Source: CAYMNU01 sp964391885 (GTDB lineage Archaea > Altiarchaeota > Altiarchaeia > JAFGQM01). Taken from it: 39,677 nt of DNA. The notes beneath the pieces were generated by a model. It worked only from the letters and a program-made list of their open reading frames with translations, was not told the origin of the DNA and made no database searches. The position numbers and the translations under genes were made by a program. The stretch is taken from NCBI GenBank assembly GCA_964391885.1, contig CAYMNU010000006.1:1-39677 (forward strand), written 5' to 3'. Positions 31,201-38,524 of the stretch are shown piece by piece; positions within the stretch are counted from its first letter, which is position 1; each line of letters starts with the position of its first letter.

Positions 31201-32555
31201 GGCAACAGATGTACCAAAACTCGATACAGGTCTGTATCGTGGACGCGGACACCAACGAGCCGATATATGACAGCAGCATAAAGACCTACCACACTGGCGG
31301 GTCTGCGCTTGCAGGGGCTTCCTCGGGCCCCAGCTATGCCTCGCCGCAGCAGATGTCAGGCTATGGCCAGCAGTGGCAGGAAACACGTAGGATACAGAAC
31401 TGCAGGGTTTTCCTAGGTTATACATCCACCCAGGGCATGGCGACTTCTACGATTTTATCCAGCTTCCACATACAGGCAAGCGCCAACGGCTATGAGGAGT
31501 ACGACAGCAGCAAGGCCAGGGAAAGCATTGATGTTGCCCTTGCAGGCCCGAACGGCTTCCTAACCATAACAGTAAAGCTTAAGAGGAGCGGCTCTGCCAG
31601 GATGGGCGAGGGAACCATAACCAACCCGGCCAGGGAGCTCGAGCTCAGGAGCGCCGACTGGAAGGCACAGGGCTCAGATAGGAGGGATTCTACAACCATA
31701 CACCCGCTTGTTACAAACATTGATAGGGATATAATCCTTGCGATAACCTACACTATCGACATGCCCACAGGAAGCAGCCTGGACTACTCTGTAGATTATA
31801 AAGTCTCGGGCAATGATTGTTATGAGATTGAAGCCTATGAAGCCAGGGAAGGCGAAATAGGGAGGAGCCTCAGCTTCTGGAGAGGCCAGCAGGTCGTGGA
31901 AGACCTTGTGACCCTGCATACAAAAGACTCCTGCTGGAACAACAATCCAGAGCTCGAAAAAGCGTTCACAATAAGCCTGGAGGGCAGGCTGCTTCAGATA
32001 GGAGAGAGGGAGACGAAAGGCCAGAGCTTCGCGCCCGTGAGAGTCAGTGTCAATCCTGCAGTCGGCGCTACGAAGACCGTAAGAGGGCTCAGCGGGCTGC
32101 AGTCGCTGTCGGGCAGCATGGAGTTCTCGCAAGGTGTAGCGACCATAGGGCAGCTGCCCTACTGCATACCCGCAGAGGCAAAGACAGGCGACGGGCACCT
32201 CGTTTCTTCAAGGCAGAGTGACCCTGCCGCCGCAGAGAAGAAGATAGTGATTGAATTTAAGCCAACAAGCTTCCCGGACACGCTAGATGATTTAGTAGGG
32301 AGGGTCGAAGAGTACATCAGGACCAGGATTAGGAAGGCGCCGATGGACTGCAAGGCTTATATCAAGGTGCTTGACGAGGGCATGGGGAGGATAGAGGTAG
32401 GCCAAACAGGCTTTGGCTGCCATGACGCTTCATCGCCCGAGGGCGCAAGGCAGGCCCAGCCCTGGGAGAGGCTGTTCTGCGAGACTATTGCTAAGGGGGC
32501 TTCGCCGCAGCTAACCCTGGGCGGCTCTTATGAGATGAGGACTGAATCAAGATGA
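28293..32555 (+). CDS. Giant membrane-anchored surface protein with Ig-like repeats
   Basis: The 1420-aa product has a short N-terminal cytoplasmic part, one membrane helix (about 44-61) and about 1350 exterior residues. At least six to seven stretches follow the carboxypeptidase-regulatory/CnaB-like beta pattern. Each is a strand, a 'DENGNALPGAYV'-type turn, 'TDASGQTTFTNIP' and 'VYAFVRAEGY'. Examples are DETGNPIQADFDLVH, DKESRMYINGAEVVI, DETGSAIGLAEVLLY and DADTNEPIYDSSIKT. An acidic low-complexity stretch (DYEDDIEDEDPGYYEPP) separates two halves. The last 250 residues hold cysteines and no repeats. It overlaps the next gene by 4 nt (ATGA). It is likely an adhesin or cell-surface stalk; the partner is unknown. 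Confidence 0.9.
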   Translation: MAITDALSDAWHGLEDKAWSLSDFLEDKGIPLSSFCQDKNISPMWIFLGIIIAIILILSLASGDVASGDAVLILRLNDETGNPIQADFDLVHTQSDRSVAGESGRDGRATVPELAHGDYTLTIVSTQYSGSTPIKIDKDETTVTFKVTTKKGTLRVSANNEEGGYIATGSIEVRKFPGNEIVETKQISGASSYDFELPVGTYKVIIRSVSGGELESQTKQVDANQVAEVSFSVSEEAASSAGVKIIVKDENGNALPGAYVVLYNARNDAALGAQQQTDASGQTTFTNIPVGTSVYPTAFMPSNRRYGQLDALSSKNKRITVRDSLETIEVELPLNGRVEVTVWDKESRMYINGAEVVIKNKAGDTLSEPKASTGEGKAEFTGFEENEEVYAFVRAEGYLDYGSAQDVRPVSYSSTLRLTASMERDGSVIQSIITILPVDVHGDAVDGVTALLSNIDNDFVGSKTGNISFEVDSRSLYNAALHKPGFLRVLLEGISAGTHTAEMLVSNSANAGDITICLDADINGMLSPATGTVELFSQHGRLLDRKDSIGGDNDSCVTFHDLPQGWQVYARASSDGHEPVESELHTILARQDGENLIGLTFGSLPQNAAAVGDIKVCVADETGSAIGLAEVLLYDYDLEGPGWDGDFRLATASDGCAIFRDIPIEKTDYEGILSPVMVYAIVSAQNYAAYNGKAEGNVVEVQANRITPLNVRMSPGQSICISAMSGGTPLAGAGISLCANALCNQMLETKTAESDGHVLFSSNVASVTVKVVPGRSDMEDEKIQSFPLSEVTQGQCGRVDIESISQYTSVSLDGLWEGLVEVEPYTSNEIEFVVLIDGAPMTGGAMPTGGDNRVLADDGTEVLLEVSGDIEGGTIRTVDATLGSYAMPFIAPGEAGSYQMTLSASIMGCDSCRGDERRISVRVIDYEDDIEDEDPGYYEPPSTEETAEDYYSDTTTSTEEVISNLESSYGQQMYQNSIQVCIVDADTNEPIYDSSIKTYHTGGSALAGASSGPSYASPQQMSGYGQQWQETRRIQNCRVFLGYTSTQGMATSTILSSFHIQASANGYEEYDSSKARESIDVALAGPNGFLTITVKLKRSGSARMGEGTITNPARELELRSADWKAQGSDRRDSTTIHPLVTNIDRDIILAITYTIDMPTGSSLDYSVDYKVSGNDCYEIEAYEAREGEIGRSLSFWRGQQVVEDLVTLHTKDSCWNNNPELEKAFTISLEGRLLQIGERETKGQSFAPVRVSVNPAVGATKTVRGLSGLQSLSGSMEFSQGVATIGQLPYCIPAEAKTGDGHLVSSRQSDPAAAEKKIVIEFKPTSFPDTLDDLVGRVEEYIRTRIRKAPMDCKAYIKVLDEGMGRIEVGQTGFGCHDASSPEGARQAQPWERLFCETIAKGASPQLTLGGSYEMRTESR
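28473..28501 (+). repeat. 15-bp tandem duplication
   Basis: GCGAGCGGTGATGTA is followed at once by the same 14 bases, giving ASGDVASGDA just after the membrane helix of the giant surface protein. It is in frame and probably reflects slippage. Confidence 0.8.
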
Positions 32556-35065
32556 ACAAAAAGATATCGAGCATCGGGATTTTGACGGCTTTGTTATTAT
32601 CAGCTTTGTATCTTCCCCTAGCTTTAGCAGAGGAGACCCTTGTCGGTGTCGTGTATCGAGGCTGGACAGAGGCCGAGTGCAAAAGCTCTTTCGGGAATCA
32701 GCCTTGGATAACCAACGACATCACCAATCTCAACCTCGGTGAGCAGAAGTATAACGAGTACAAAGGACCTTTGTTGTTGAGGGGACAAGAGACAGGATGC
32801 TTCTGCGGGCAGGAGAAGATACTCAATCAGGACAAGACCACATGCGTGGATTGTGCTCTCCACGACAGGAACGCTGTTTATCATAGCAACGAGAACGCGG
32901 AGCCCGGGGCTGTGCTGATGGTTAATGGCGTGGATGTGGGCTGCAGGTGCGCTAAGAAGGAGGGGAATAAGGATTTTGCTGCCGTTGTAAACGGGAGGTG
33001 CACTTATGTGGACAGGAGCGAGATGAACTCTGCATGCGCTGCGAGGTATGGAAGCGAGGGAGTTCACACCTGCTCAGGCCAGGAGGGCGAGACGAGCATT
33101 GGAAGCGCAGAGTTCCAGGGCAGGTCCATCGACTGCTGCTGCGAGCCCAATTACCAAAGCTCTTTCAACCAGATGACCCAGAAGTATTTCTGCGAGAAGC
33201 TTGGCGATGGAGTCACGCCTGCGAGCGCTCTCTGCGCCCAGAGGGGAGGGGCAGCGGGCTACGGGAACAACCTCATCGAGTGCCCGGAGAGCATTGTAAA
33301 AGCAATCAGCGGCATAGGCACGCCCACGCAGGCCGAGAAGGATGATGCGAACGCCAGGTTTGTCAGCAGCGGGCTGGGCTCGAAGCCGGACGGGGGCGCC
33401 TTGTACTGCTGCTGCAAAGAAGGTGACTTATTTGTAGGAGGTAAATGCATTTCCAGAGGATTGGACAAATGTAATGCCATAATACCAGGTAGCATCGAAG
33501 GCGCAAGTGGAATCGGGCCGATAACCCAATCATTCACTTATCCAATGGGTTACGATATGAAATTTGAAGAAAACCTTACTAGAAGAGTCACTCAACAGAA
33601 CTTGAATTGCTATTGTCCCAGCGGCACAATACCCTACGACAGCAATGGGAAAGGTTATGACTCGTGTAAGAATGTGACAAAAGAGACTATAGATATTAAG
33701 TGTGTTACTGCAACTCAGATGTCAGAATCCTTGGAAAAGTCCATTAGTAATTACATCAAGGATAAGAAGACGCCAATTAAAGACAAGGATGGTGCTGAGA
33801 TAGCTATATGTGACCAACAGGAGGTCACAGCTAAGAATGAAGGTAAGTTCTCATGCGGCGCCAGCATGGTCGGTGCGGGAGCGCTTAATGGTTTGACCGG
33901 GCTTACTATAGGGGCAATCATACTGGGGGCTACTGCCAGCAAAGCGGCTAGTTATGTGACGACGAATTCACAAGCTGCAGATGCCGCAATTGCGGCTACA
34001 ACTTCGGTGGGTACAACCCCTGCGGCAACTGCTACGGCAGCTAGGCAAGCTCAACGAATAGCTGCGTTGGAGGCATCGGAAACTTTAGCAAAGAGTAACT
34101 TAGAAGCGGCAAGAGCTACACTAGCGAGTCTGAGAAACCAATATGGCGCGACATCTCAACTAATCACAGATCAGACAAGGAGAGTCAATCAGGCAGCCGA
34201 TGCATTGTTGGATACAAGCAGGAGACTAATTAGCGCAAGAACAGCTGCCTTACAAACTACTGCAACTTTGTCAAGGGAGGCTCAAAGAGTTCAGCTTGCA
34301 GCAAGAAATCTACAAACAGCAAGGCTTGCGGGAGATCCCGCTGCCATTAGAACTGCAGAAGGAACCTTAAGGACTGCTGCAAACGCGCTCAGGAATACTC
34401 AGATGGATGATATGGCAAGATTGATTTTGCAAAATGCTGATGATGCTTACAGGAGTGCACGCGCGGTAAGGCTCGGTATGTTCGGCAACTTCTTCAGCAA
34501 ACTTGGCAAGGGAACGGTGAAATTCTTAAAGGCAAACTGGCTCTGGTTTGCTATAGACAATGGAGGTGGCGCACTGTTAGGCCTCGCGCAAGCCTTGACT
34601 AGTGAAAGCGCAAGAGCTGCATTAATACTTAACCCGGGCAGCAACTCGGTTTGTAGGACGCAATTAGTATCAGATGGCAAGATAACGGAATATGATAAAG
34701 AGGCTATAACCATATTTAAAAACACTCCGCGGGGTTTATCTGAGGGGTCCGGGGAACAATTGGTGTACACAGTCAAGACTGTGGAGATAACCCCACAATA
34801 TTCCTTCCTAGGTTCATGGAACGTACTCACTGCATTGGGCGGTGGAAAATGGAATATGAATAACCTCATAGGCCGATTATTTGAGGGAGTCGGCACGAAG
34901 GAGCATGTAGTCGAATTAGGGTACACCCAACGGGGCTATATCTGCAAAGACTGCAAGAGTAGCGGTGGGACATACACTTGCGAGTGCAACAAGATTATGG
35001 AATACACACCGAATCCCCTACACATAGAAGACGGCGAGGTTGTTGCAGATGCCGTCTATATATAG
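32552..35065 (+). CDS. Secreted Cys-rich protein with helical stalk
   Basis: The 837-aa product has a signal peptide (about 1-26, ending LYLPLALA). The first 340 residues are exterior and cysteine-rich, with repeated paired-Cys motifs: GCFCGQEK, GCRCAKKEG, DCCCEPNYQ, LYCCCKEGD and NCYCPSGTI. A hydrophobic stretch (about 440-465) follows, then a long Ala-rich helical region (about 480-640, LEASETLAKSNLEAARAT and similar). After a second hydrophobic segment comes a Cys-containing end (ICKDCKSSGGTYTCEC). It starts within the stop of the giant surface gene, so both are made together. From about 33420 on, codon use turns AT-rich. Function unknown; probably part of the same surface complex. Confidence 0.9.
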   Translation: MNKKISSIGILTALLLSALYLPLALAEETLVGVVYRGWTEAECKSSFGNQPWITNDITNLNLGEQKYNEYKGPLLLRGQETGCFCGQEKILNQDKTTCVDCALHDRNAVYHSNENAEPGAVLMVNGVDVGCRCAKKEGNKDFAAVVNGRCTYVDRSEMNSACAARYGSEGVHTCSGQEGETSIGSAEFQGRSIDCCCEPNYQSSFNQMTQKYFCEKLGDGVTPASALCAQRGGAAGYGNNLIECPESIVKAISGIGTPTQAEKDDANARFVSSGLGSKPDGGALYCCCKEGDLFVGGKCISRGLDKCNAIIPGSIEGASGIGPITQSFTYPMGYDMKFEENLTRRVTQQNLNCYCPSGTIPYDSNGKGYDSCKNVTKETIDIKCVTATQMSESLEKSISNYIKDKKTPIKDKDGAEIAICDQQEVTAKNEGKFSCGASMVGAGALNGLTGLTIGAIILGATASKAASYVTTNSQAADAAIAATTSVGTTPAATATAARQAQRIAALEASETLAKSNLEAARATLASLRNQYGATSQLITDQTRRVNQAADALLDTSRRLISARTAALQTTATLSREAQRVQLAARNLQTARLAGDPAAIRTAEGTLRTAANALRNTQMDDMARLILQNADDAYRSARAVRLGMFGNFFSKLGKGTVKFLKANWLWFAIDNGGGALLGLAQALTSESARAALILNPGSNSVCRTQLVSDGKITEYDKEAITIFKNTPRGLSEGSGEQLVYTVKTVEITPQYSFLGSWNVLTALGGGKWNMNNLIGRLFEGVGTKEHVVELGYTQRGYICKDCKSSGGTYTCECNKIMEYTPNPLHIEDGEVVADAVYI

Positions 35066-36140
35066 GTCTCGCTTTTATAATCACTCCAATAAATTCAAAT
35101 ACAATGAAAAAGACCTTTGGACTCTTAGTAATTCTGGTATTATCGACGGCATCTGCGGAAAATTTGGTATTTACTTTTGGTGATTCCGGAAATGCAAAAC
35201 TCGAGATATCGCAGGAATTTGATTTAGATGCAGATTACGCCAATATTATGGCCTCTGCAGATGAAAGTGGTGTCATGTCATTTAGTGGCAAGCTAGTTGA
35301 CAGCCTTGGAAGTCTTGATCCGGATTACAACTTAAGATTTCTATTGAGCGCGGATGAGGTAGAAATAATATTTGGCATTACTGGCGAGGGAATAAGAGAA
35401 ATTTTAGAGATAGGTGGCGAATTTGATATAAAAGTTGTGCTTTTGGGCCAGAATAATGAGCTGAATTTAAACATAGAGGGTATGCTAAGCAAAAGGGTTC
35501 TCGAGGAAATCCTCTTAGTAGACACTAGTTCGGTGGAATTAGGTGCGCAGATGATTAAGAGGGAAATTGAAGATACATTCAATGAAATTTTTTCATCAAG
35601 CTTGTTTATCAGCAGGCCATCCGTTATTATTAATGGGATTGAATTAAAAGAAAGTGCAGGCGGATATTCTCTAACCTTAGATATGACTATAACGGGCTGG
35701 GGCGAACTCATGTCATACTTGACTTATTTGGATGATTCTGAGGAAGGGATGCCCTTAAGTTGTCTAGGCATTAGTGAACATGAGATACTTGGTTCTATAA
35801 TCGGTGTTGAAAGTGAAAGCCATATCGAGGTCATCGCATCCGATAATTCTATAGGGGGTAAAGTCAAGTCTTCATTGAGGTCCTCATCAGCCCCCTCGAG
35901 AGTTACTCTTCAGTACCTAAATATAGAATTGTCTAAAATTGGCGATGAGACCACACTACAGGGTTCTGCAACATTTAATGATATGTCATCGGCTATGAGT
36001 TGCCTAATGAAGATCGCACTGCCTGGGGAGTATATAGTTTCATCTATAGATTATACTATTACAAAGCCTTTTGGGGGGCAAGCGATACAATCGCTAGAGG
36101 CAACCCTTGAAGGCATTGCCAAAAAGTCTGGAGAAAAGTG
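33420..36140 (+). other. AT-richer mosaic segment crossing two surface genes
   Basis: Codon use and base composition change inside the gene at 32552-35065 near 33420 and change back inside the next gene near 36130-36145. Before and after, codons end mostly in G or C (AAG, GAG, GGC). Within, AAA, GAA, GGA, TTA and ATT are frequent. The edges are estimates by eye. Both frames stay open across the edges, which fits exchange of a variable block by recombination rather than insertion. Confidence 0.6.
35071..35083 (+). promoter_or_regulatory. TATA box deciding the start at 35104
   Basis: CGCTTTTATAATC, beginning 5 nt after the upstream stop, is centred about 26 nt before ATG 35104. It supports that start over an in-frame ATG at 34978 that lies inside the previous gene. 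Confidence 0.5.
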
Positions 36141-36381
36141 GAGAGTAGAAATCCCTGCCGAGGTCACCTCGGACATGGACATCACCGTCAAGGCCCCCTC
36201 GGGCATGTCCATCCTCTCAGTGAGTGGCGGAAGAAAGACCGGCGAACGTGCAGCGGTATCCAACCAGGGTGAGGACTTCACAGTAACCTACGGGGAAGCT
36301 GAAGAAGACTACACAATGTGGATTCTTATAGCAGTGGGCGTTCTCCTCTTAATCTTCCTCGCGAAGAGGAAGAAGGCTTAG
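35104..36381 (+). CDS. Secreted surface protein with C-terminal membrane anchor
   Basis: The 425-aa product has a clean signal peptide (MKKTFGLLVILVLSTASA, about 1-18). A large exterior beta-rich region without a recognised domain follows (LEISQEFDLDADYANIM, ELKESAGGYSLTLDMTITG, VTLQYLNIELSKIG). A C-terminal membrane helix (WILIAVGVLLLIFLA) ends in the basic tail KRKKA. A near-identical repeated motif MSxM (EVTSDMDITVKAPSGMSILS) precedes the anchor. The first about 340 residues are in the AT-rich segment and the last about 80 in normal codon use. The stop shares bases with the convergent ATPase gene. Short copies of this gene's 3' end recur downstream. Confidence 0.9.
   Translation: MKKTFGLLVILVLSTASAENLVFTFGDSGNAKLEISQEFDLDADYANIMASADESGVMSFSGKLVDSLGSLDPDYNLRFLLSADEVEIIFGITGEGIREILEIGGEFDIKVVLLGQNNELNLNIEGMLSKRVLEEILLVDTSSVELGAQMIKREIEDTFNEIFSSSLFISRPSVIINGIELKESAGGYSLTLDMTITGWGELMSYLTYLDDSEEGMPLSCLGISEHEILGSIIGVESESHIEVIASDNSIGGKVKSSLRSSSAPSRVTLQYLNIELSKIGDETTLQGSATFNDMSSAMSCLMKIALPGEYIVSSIDYTITKPFGGQAIQSLEATLEGIAKKSGEKWRVEIPAEVTSDMDITVKAPSGMSILSVSGGRKTGERAAVSNQGEDFTVTYGEAEEDYTMWILIAVGVLLLIFLAKRKKA
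36357..36381 (+). repeat. 3'-end repeat, parent copy
   Basis: The last 25 bases of the C-anchored surface gene encode LAKRKKA plus the stop. A 21-of-25 match lies at 37791-37815, on the far side of the DUF4143 ATPase gene, and a looser version at 38500-38524. Confidence 0.65.
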
Positions 36382-37664
36382 CTAAGCAGCCACTTCCAGA
36401 GGGGAACATATCGTATCCCTTCCTCAGATTTTTCAGTATCCCTAGTAAGTATGGTGAGGCTCTTTGCCTTGGGAAAAAGCTTCTTGAACTCCAGCAAGCC
36501 CTTGAGCTCCCTGCTGCCAATGTCATCCGTGTATGTGACATTTATCGCCTCAATGCTGCCGTCCCTGTCTTTAACAACGAGGTCTACCTCATTCCTGCCC
36601 TTCCAATAATAAGTCTCGTTTCCTCTCCGCTTCAGCTCCACGAAGGCCATGTTCTCAGCCAGCCTGCCGAGATCTGCGGAAAACATGAAGCTGACCGCAT
36701 TCCTTAGGCCATTGTCTATGCAGTAGGCCTTTTTCGGATTCGCCTGCTGTACCTTCAGAGAATAGTCAAACATTGGGGACAGGAAGACCATCCCGGACTC
36801 TTCCAGGTAGGAAAGGTATTCCATCACTGTCTCTTTCCCCACCGGCATGCTGCCCTTAATTGATTTGTAATACCCGTTTATGCTGAATTGCGATGAGACG
36901 TTCGCAAGGAGGAACTTTGCAATGGCCCTCAAGAGTGCGGGATTCCTGACGCCGTGCTTTTCCACAATGTCCTTGTAGAGAGACATCTCGTAGTAGGTCT
37001 CAAGCGTCTCCCTCCAGAGCGCCTTCTCGGCACCTATTGCCTCGGGAAAGCCGCCCTTCTCGAGATACTCGCCGAGGAGGCTCTTCACCGCGAAGCGCTC
37101 CTGAGAATATTGTACGTCTATTCCTACTTCGACGCCCTTTAGCCTCAAAAATTCCCTGAAGCTGAATGGGAACATAGTGCGATATAGAGTCCTGCCCCTC
37201 AGCTGTGTTGCAATCTCACCCTTCGAAAGCAGGGCGCTGGAACCCGTGACATAAACCGCGGCACCCTCCCGTTCATAAACCCGCCTTGCAAAAAGCTCCC
37301 ATCCCGGGACCGATTGCACTTCGTCGAGGAAGAGGTGAACCTGTTTGCCCTTGTTTCCGGGGTAGAGCTCATAATAAGCTTCCATGAGCTCGCCGAGGTC
37401 GGGAAGGCTTAGGGGGGCTAACCGGTCGTCGTCAAAGTTTATGTAGATCATCAGCTCCCTCGGGACGGCTTTTGAAAGCCCTTTCATTATCTGATAGAAA
37501 TAGAAGGTTTTGCCTGAACGCCGGACGCCGCCCACGACCATCACTTTTTTCGCGCGCGGCAGCTGCATGTCCCGGCCAATAAACTCGGGAAGGCCCGAGC
37601 TATGGAACTCTTTTATGAGGTATTTGAACTGCTCCTTTTTCCTACTTATAGTATTATCTTCCAT
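36378..37664 (-). CDS. AAA-type ATPase with C-terminal DUF4143 domain
   Basis: The 428-aa protein belongs to the large archaeal/bacterial ATPase group with a C-terminal DUF4143 nuclease-like domain. The P-loop is GGVRRSGKTF (about 45-54), Walker B is LFLDEVQ (111-117) and the sensor strand is VYVTGSSALL. A winged-helix-like middle includes MPVGKETVMEYLSYLEESG. The DUF4143 end has the nuclease-fold pattern NEVDLVVKDRDGSIEAINV. Cellular roles of this family are poorly known, and such genes are often in mobile or variable regions. It has its own TATA element with palindromic elements beyond it. Its stop overlaps the stop of the surface gene by 4 nt. Confidence 0.94.
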   Translation of the reverse strand: MEDNTISRKKEQFKYLIKEFHSSGLPEFIGRDMQLPRAKKVMVVGGVRRSGKTFYFYQIMKGLSKAVPRELMIYINFDDDRLAPLSLPDLGELMEAYYELYPGNKGKQVHLFLDEVQSVPGWELFARRVYEREGAAVYVTGSSALLSKGEIATQLRGRTLYRTMFPFSFREFLRLKGVEVGIDVQYSQERFAVKSLLGEYLEKGGFPEAIGAEKALWRETLETYYEMSLYKDIVEKHGVRNPALLRAIAKFLLANVSSQFSINGYYKSIKGSMPVGKETVMEYLSYLEESGMVFLSPMFDYSLKVQQANPKKAYCIDNGLRNAVSFMFSADLGRLAENMAFVELKRRGNETYYWKGRNEVDLVVKDRDGSIEAINVTYTDDIGSRELKGLLEFKKLFPKAKSLTILTRDTEKSEEGIRYVPLWKWLLS

Positions 37665-37690
37665 AGAAGACCGATATTATTAGATAGTTG

Positions 37691-37705
37691 GCGTATATAA
37701 ACGAC
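37691..37705 (-). promoter_or_regulatory. Probable TATA box of the DUF4143 ATPase
   Basis: The minus strand reads GTCGTTTATATACGC, with the TATA centre about 32 nt before the ATG at 37664. The GTCG next to it matches one arm of the two palindromes just upstream, suggesting a third, half-site. Confidence 0.5.
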
Positions 37706-37735
37706 TTCTCGGGATTTCGCTTAGCCTATAAAAAG

Positions 37736-37785
37736 TGTCGATTATAAACGACATTAAATGCGTCTTATGTCGGATATAATCGACA
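37736..37785. promoter_or_regulatory. Two 18-bp palindromes TGTCG-N8-CGACA
   Basis: Copies lie at 37736-37753 and 37768-37785, with A/T-rich centres (ATTATAAA and GATATAAT), 32 bp apart centre to centre, about three helix turns. Both are followed by TT. They lie upstream of the ATPase promoter and are probably operator sites for a dimeric regulator not encoded nearby. Confidence 0.6.
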
Positions 37786-37790
37786 TTAGG

Positions 37791-37815
37791 CCTGGCGAAG
37801 AGGAAGAAGAAGTAG
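37791..37815 (+). repeat. Copy of the surface gene's 3' end
   Basis: Twenty-one of 25 bases match the parent at 36357-36381. In frame it reads LAKRKKK and a TAG stop, but an in-frame stop lies just upstream, so it is only a fragment. Together the two copies flank the ATPase gene and its palindromes like direct repeats. Confidence 0.6.
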
Positions 37816-37913
37816 ATTTTCGCAGATAGGATTGCCAAGTGTAAAGCATGATTTTACATATAGTTTGATTTTGCCCTGCTTAATCCATAAAAATGGAATT
37901 TGATAGATAAGTA

Positions 37914-37943
37914 TACGATACTATCGTAAAGCTATATAAAGAG
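37914..37943. promoter_or_regulatory. 15-bp palindrome beside an orphan TATA element
   Basis: TACGATA-C-TATCGTA (37914-37928) is perfect and is followed by GCTATATAAAG (37931-37941). The site looks like a regulated promoter, but no gene follows on the plus strand before the convergent gene's end. It may be the remnant of a deleted toxin-antitoxin unit or drive a short RNA. Confidence 0.5.
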
Positions 37944-38022
37944 CCTTGTGCCCCCAATCCGGGAGAAGAGTTCATATTAACCCAGGGTACAAAAGAGTTT
38001 TACTATATTCAATTTTTCAAAC

Positions 38023-38041
38023 AAAATAGTACAACTATTTT
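38023..38041 (-). terminator. Inverted repeat at the stop of the 130-aa gene
   Basis: AAAATAGT-ACA-ACTATTTT is an 8-bp inverted repeat spanning the stop codon on the minus strand, followed in that direction by GTTTGAAAAATT. It could help end transcription, although AT-rich stems are weak. Confidence 0.4.
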
Positions 38042-38427
38042 GCCTTTTTGGACGCTTTCGCCTTTTCCTTTCGTCTCATTCGCCGTATCTGGCTCTTGAA
38101 CTCCTTGTCCAGGCGTTCCAGCTCGGCCATGGCAAACTTCTTGAAGACCGTCCACTCGTACTCGTTTATAGTCTTGCCTCTGAATCGACTGTAGTACTTT
38201 TCAGTCAGCTTTCCAGGGGCATCCCTGAGTTTTATTAGCCTCCCATACCACCAAACCAGTATATCCGCATTGCCATTATGGATCTCCATGGGGGCGCTCC
38301 ATCCGCGATAGTAGTCGCTTTCCCCCCAGGGGCTGAGCTTCGCTAGCTCTTTCAGGTCCTTCTTTTCCATATGCTCGAACTTCGGACCGAGATCATTGAG
38401 CCTCAGGAAAAATGTTGTCGTGCCCAT
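38035..38427 (-). CDS. Hypothetical 130-aa protein with lysine-rich tail
   Basis: I do not recognise this protein. It is soluble, with a tryptophan-rich middle (KLSPWGESDYYRGWSAPM, ADILVWWYGRLIKL). The second half is helical (NEYEWTVFKKFAMAELERL) and ends in a strongly basic tail (RRMRRKEKAKASKKAK) of the kind that binds nucleic acid. It stands alone between the ATPase module and the HEPN/MNT pair, in an accessory stretch, and has a CTTTTTAGC element about 21 nt before its ATG. A role in defence or plasmid-like maintenance is possible from context only. Confidence 0.78.
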   Translation of the reverse strand: MGTTTFFLRLNDLGPKFEHMEKKDLKELAKLSPWGESDYYRGWSAPMEIHNGNADILVWWYGRLIKLRDAPGKLTEKYYSRFRGKTINEYEWTVFKKFAMAELERLDKEFKSQIRRMRRKEKAKASKKAK

Positions 38428-38499
38428 GAGTAGTTATCATTAAGAAGCTAAAAAGAAACTATTGTAAAAATATCCTGGCGATTGTAGCATTCCCCATCT

Positions 38500-38524
38500 C
38501 GCCTTCGCGAAGAAGAAGAAATAA
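38500..38524 (+). repeat. Degraded copy of a surface-gene 3' end
   Basis: The frame reads LAFAKKKK and a TAA. Just before it, in another frame, is a hydrophobic stretch (ILAIVAFPIS), as if a membrane anchor with a lysine tail had suffered a frameshift. The TAA directly abuts the convergent stop of the MNT gene, as at the parent copy. Confidence 0.45.

Larger units (their letters stand above)
37665..38034. other. 370-bp non-coding stretch rich in palindromes
   Basis: No convincing gene lies here. It holds, in order, the ATPase promoter, two 18-bp palindromes of one type, a 25-bp copy of the surface gene's 3' end, a different 15-bp palindrome with a TATA element, and part of a hairpin at the stop of the 130-aa gene. 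It looks like a junction left by several insertions or deletions. Confidence 0.7.

Noticed and set aside
34978..35103. Earlier start for the C-anchored surface protein
   Set aside because: It would overlap the previous gene and place an Arg/Cys-rich segment before a perfect signal peptide at 35104.
37736..37785. Possible CRISPR-like repeat
   Set aside because: Only two palindromic copies with a 14-bp gap; no array of repeats and spacers.
37758..37853. A 31-codon minus-strand frame starting MLYTWQSYLRK
   Set aside because: Composition comes from the reverse of the lysine-tail repeat (serine run) and it crosses the palindromes; no sign of selection as protein.
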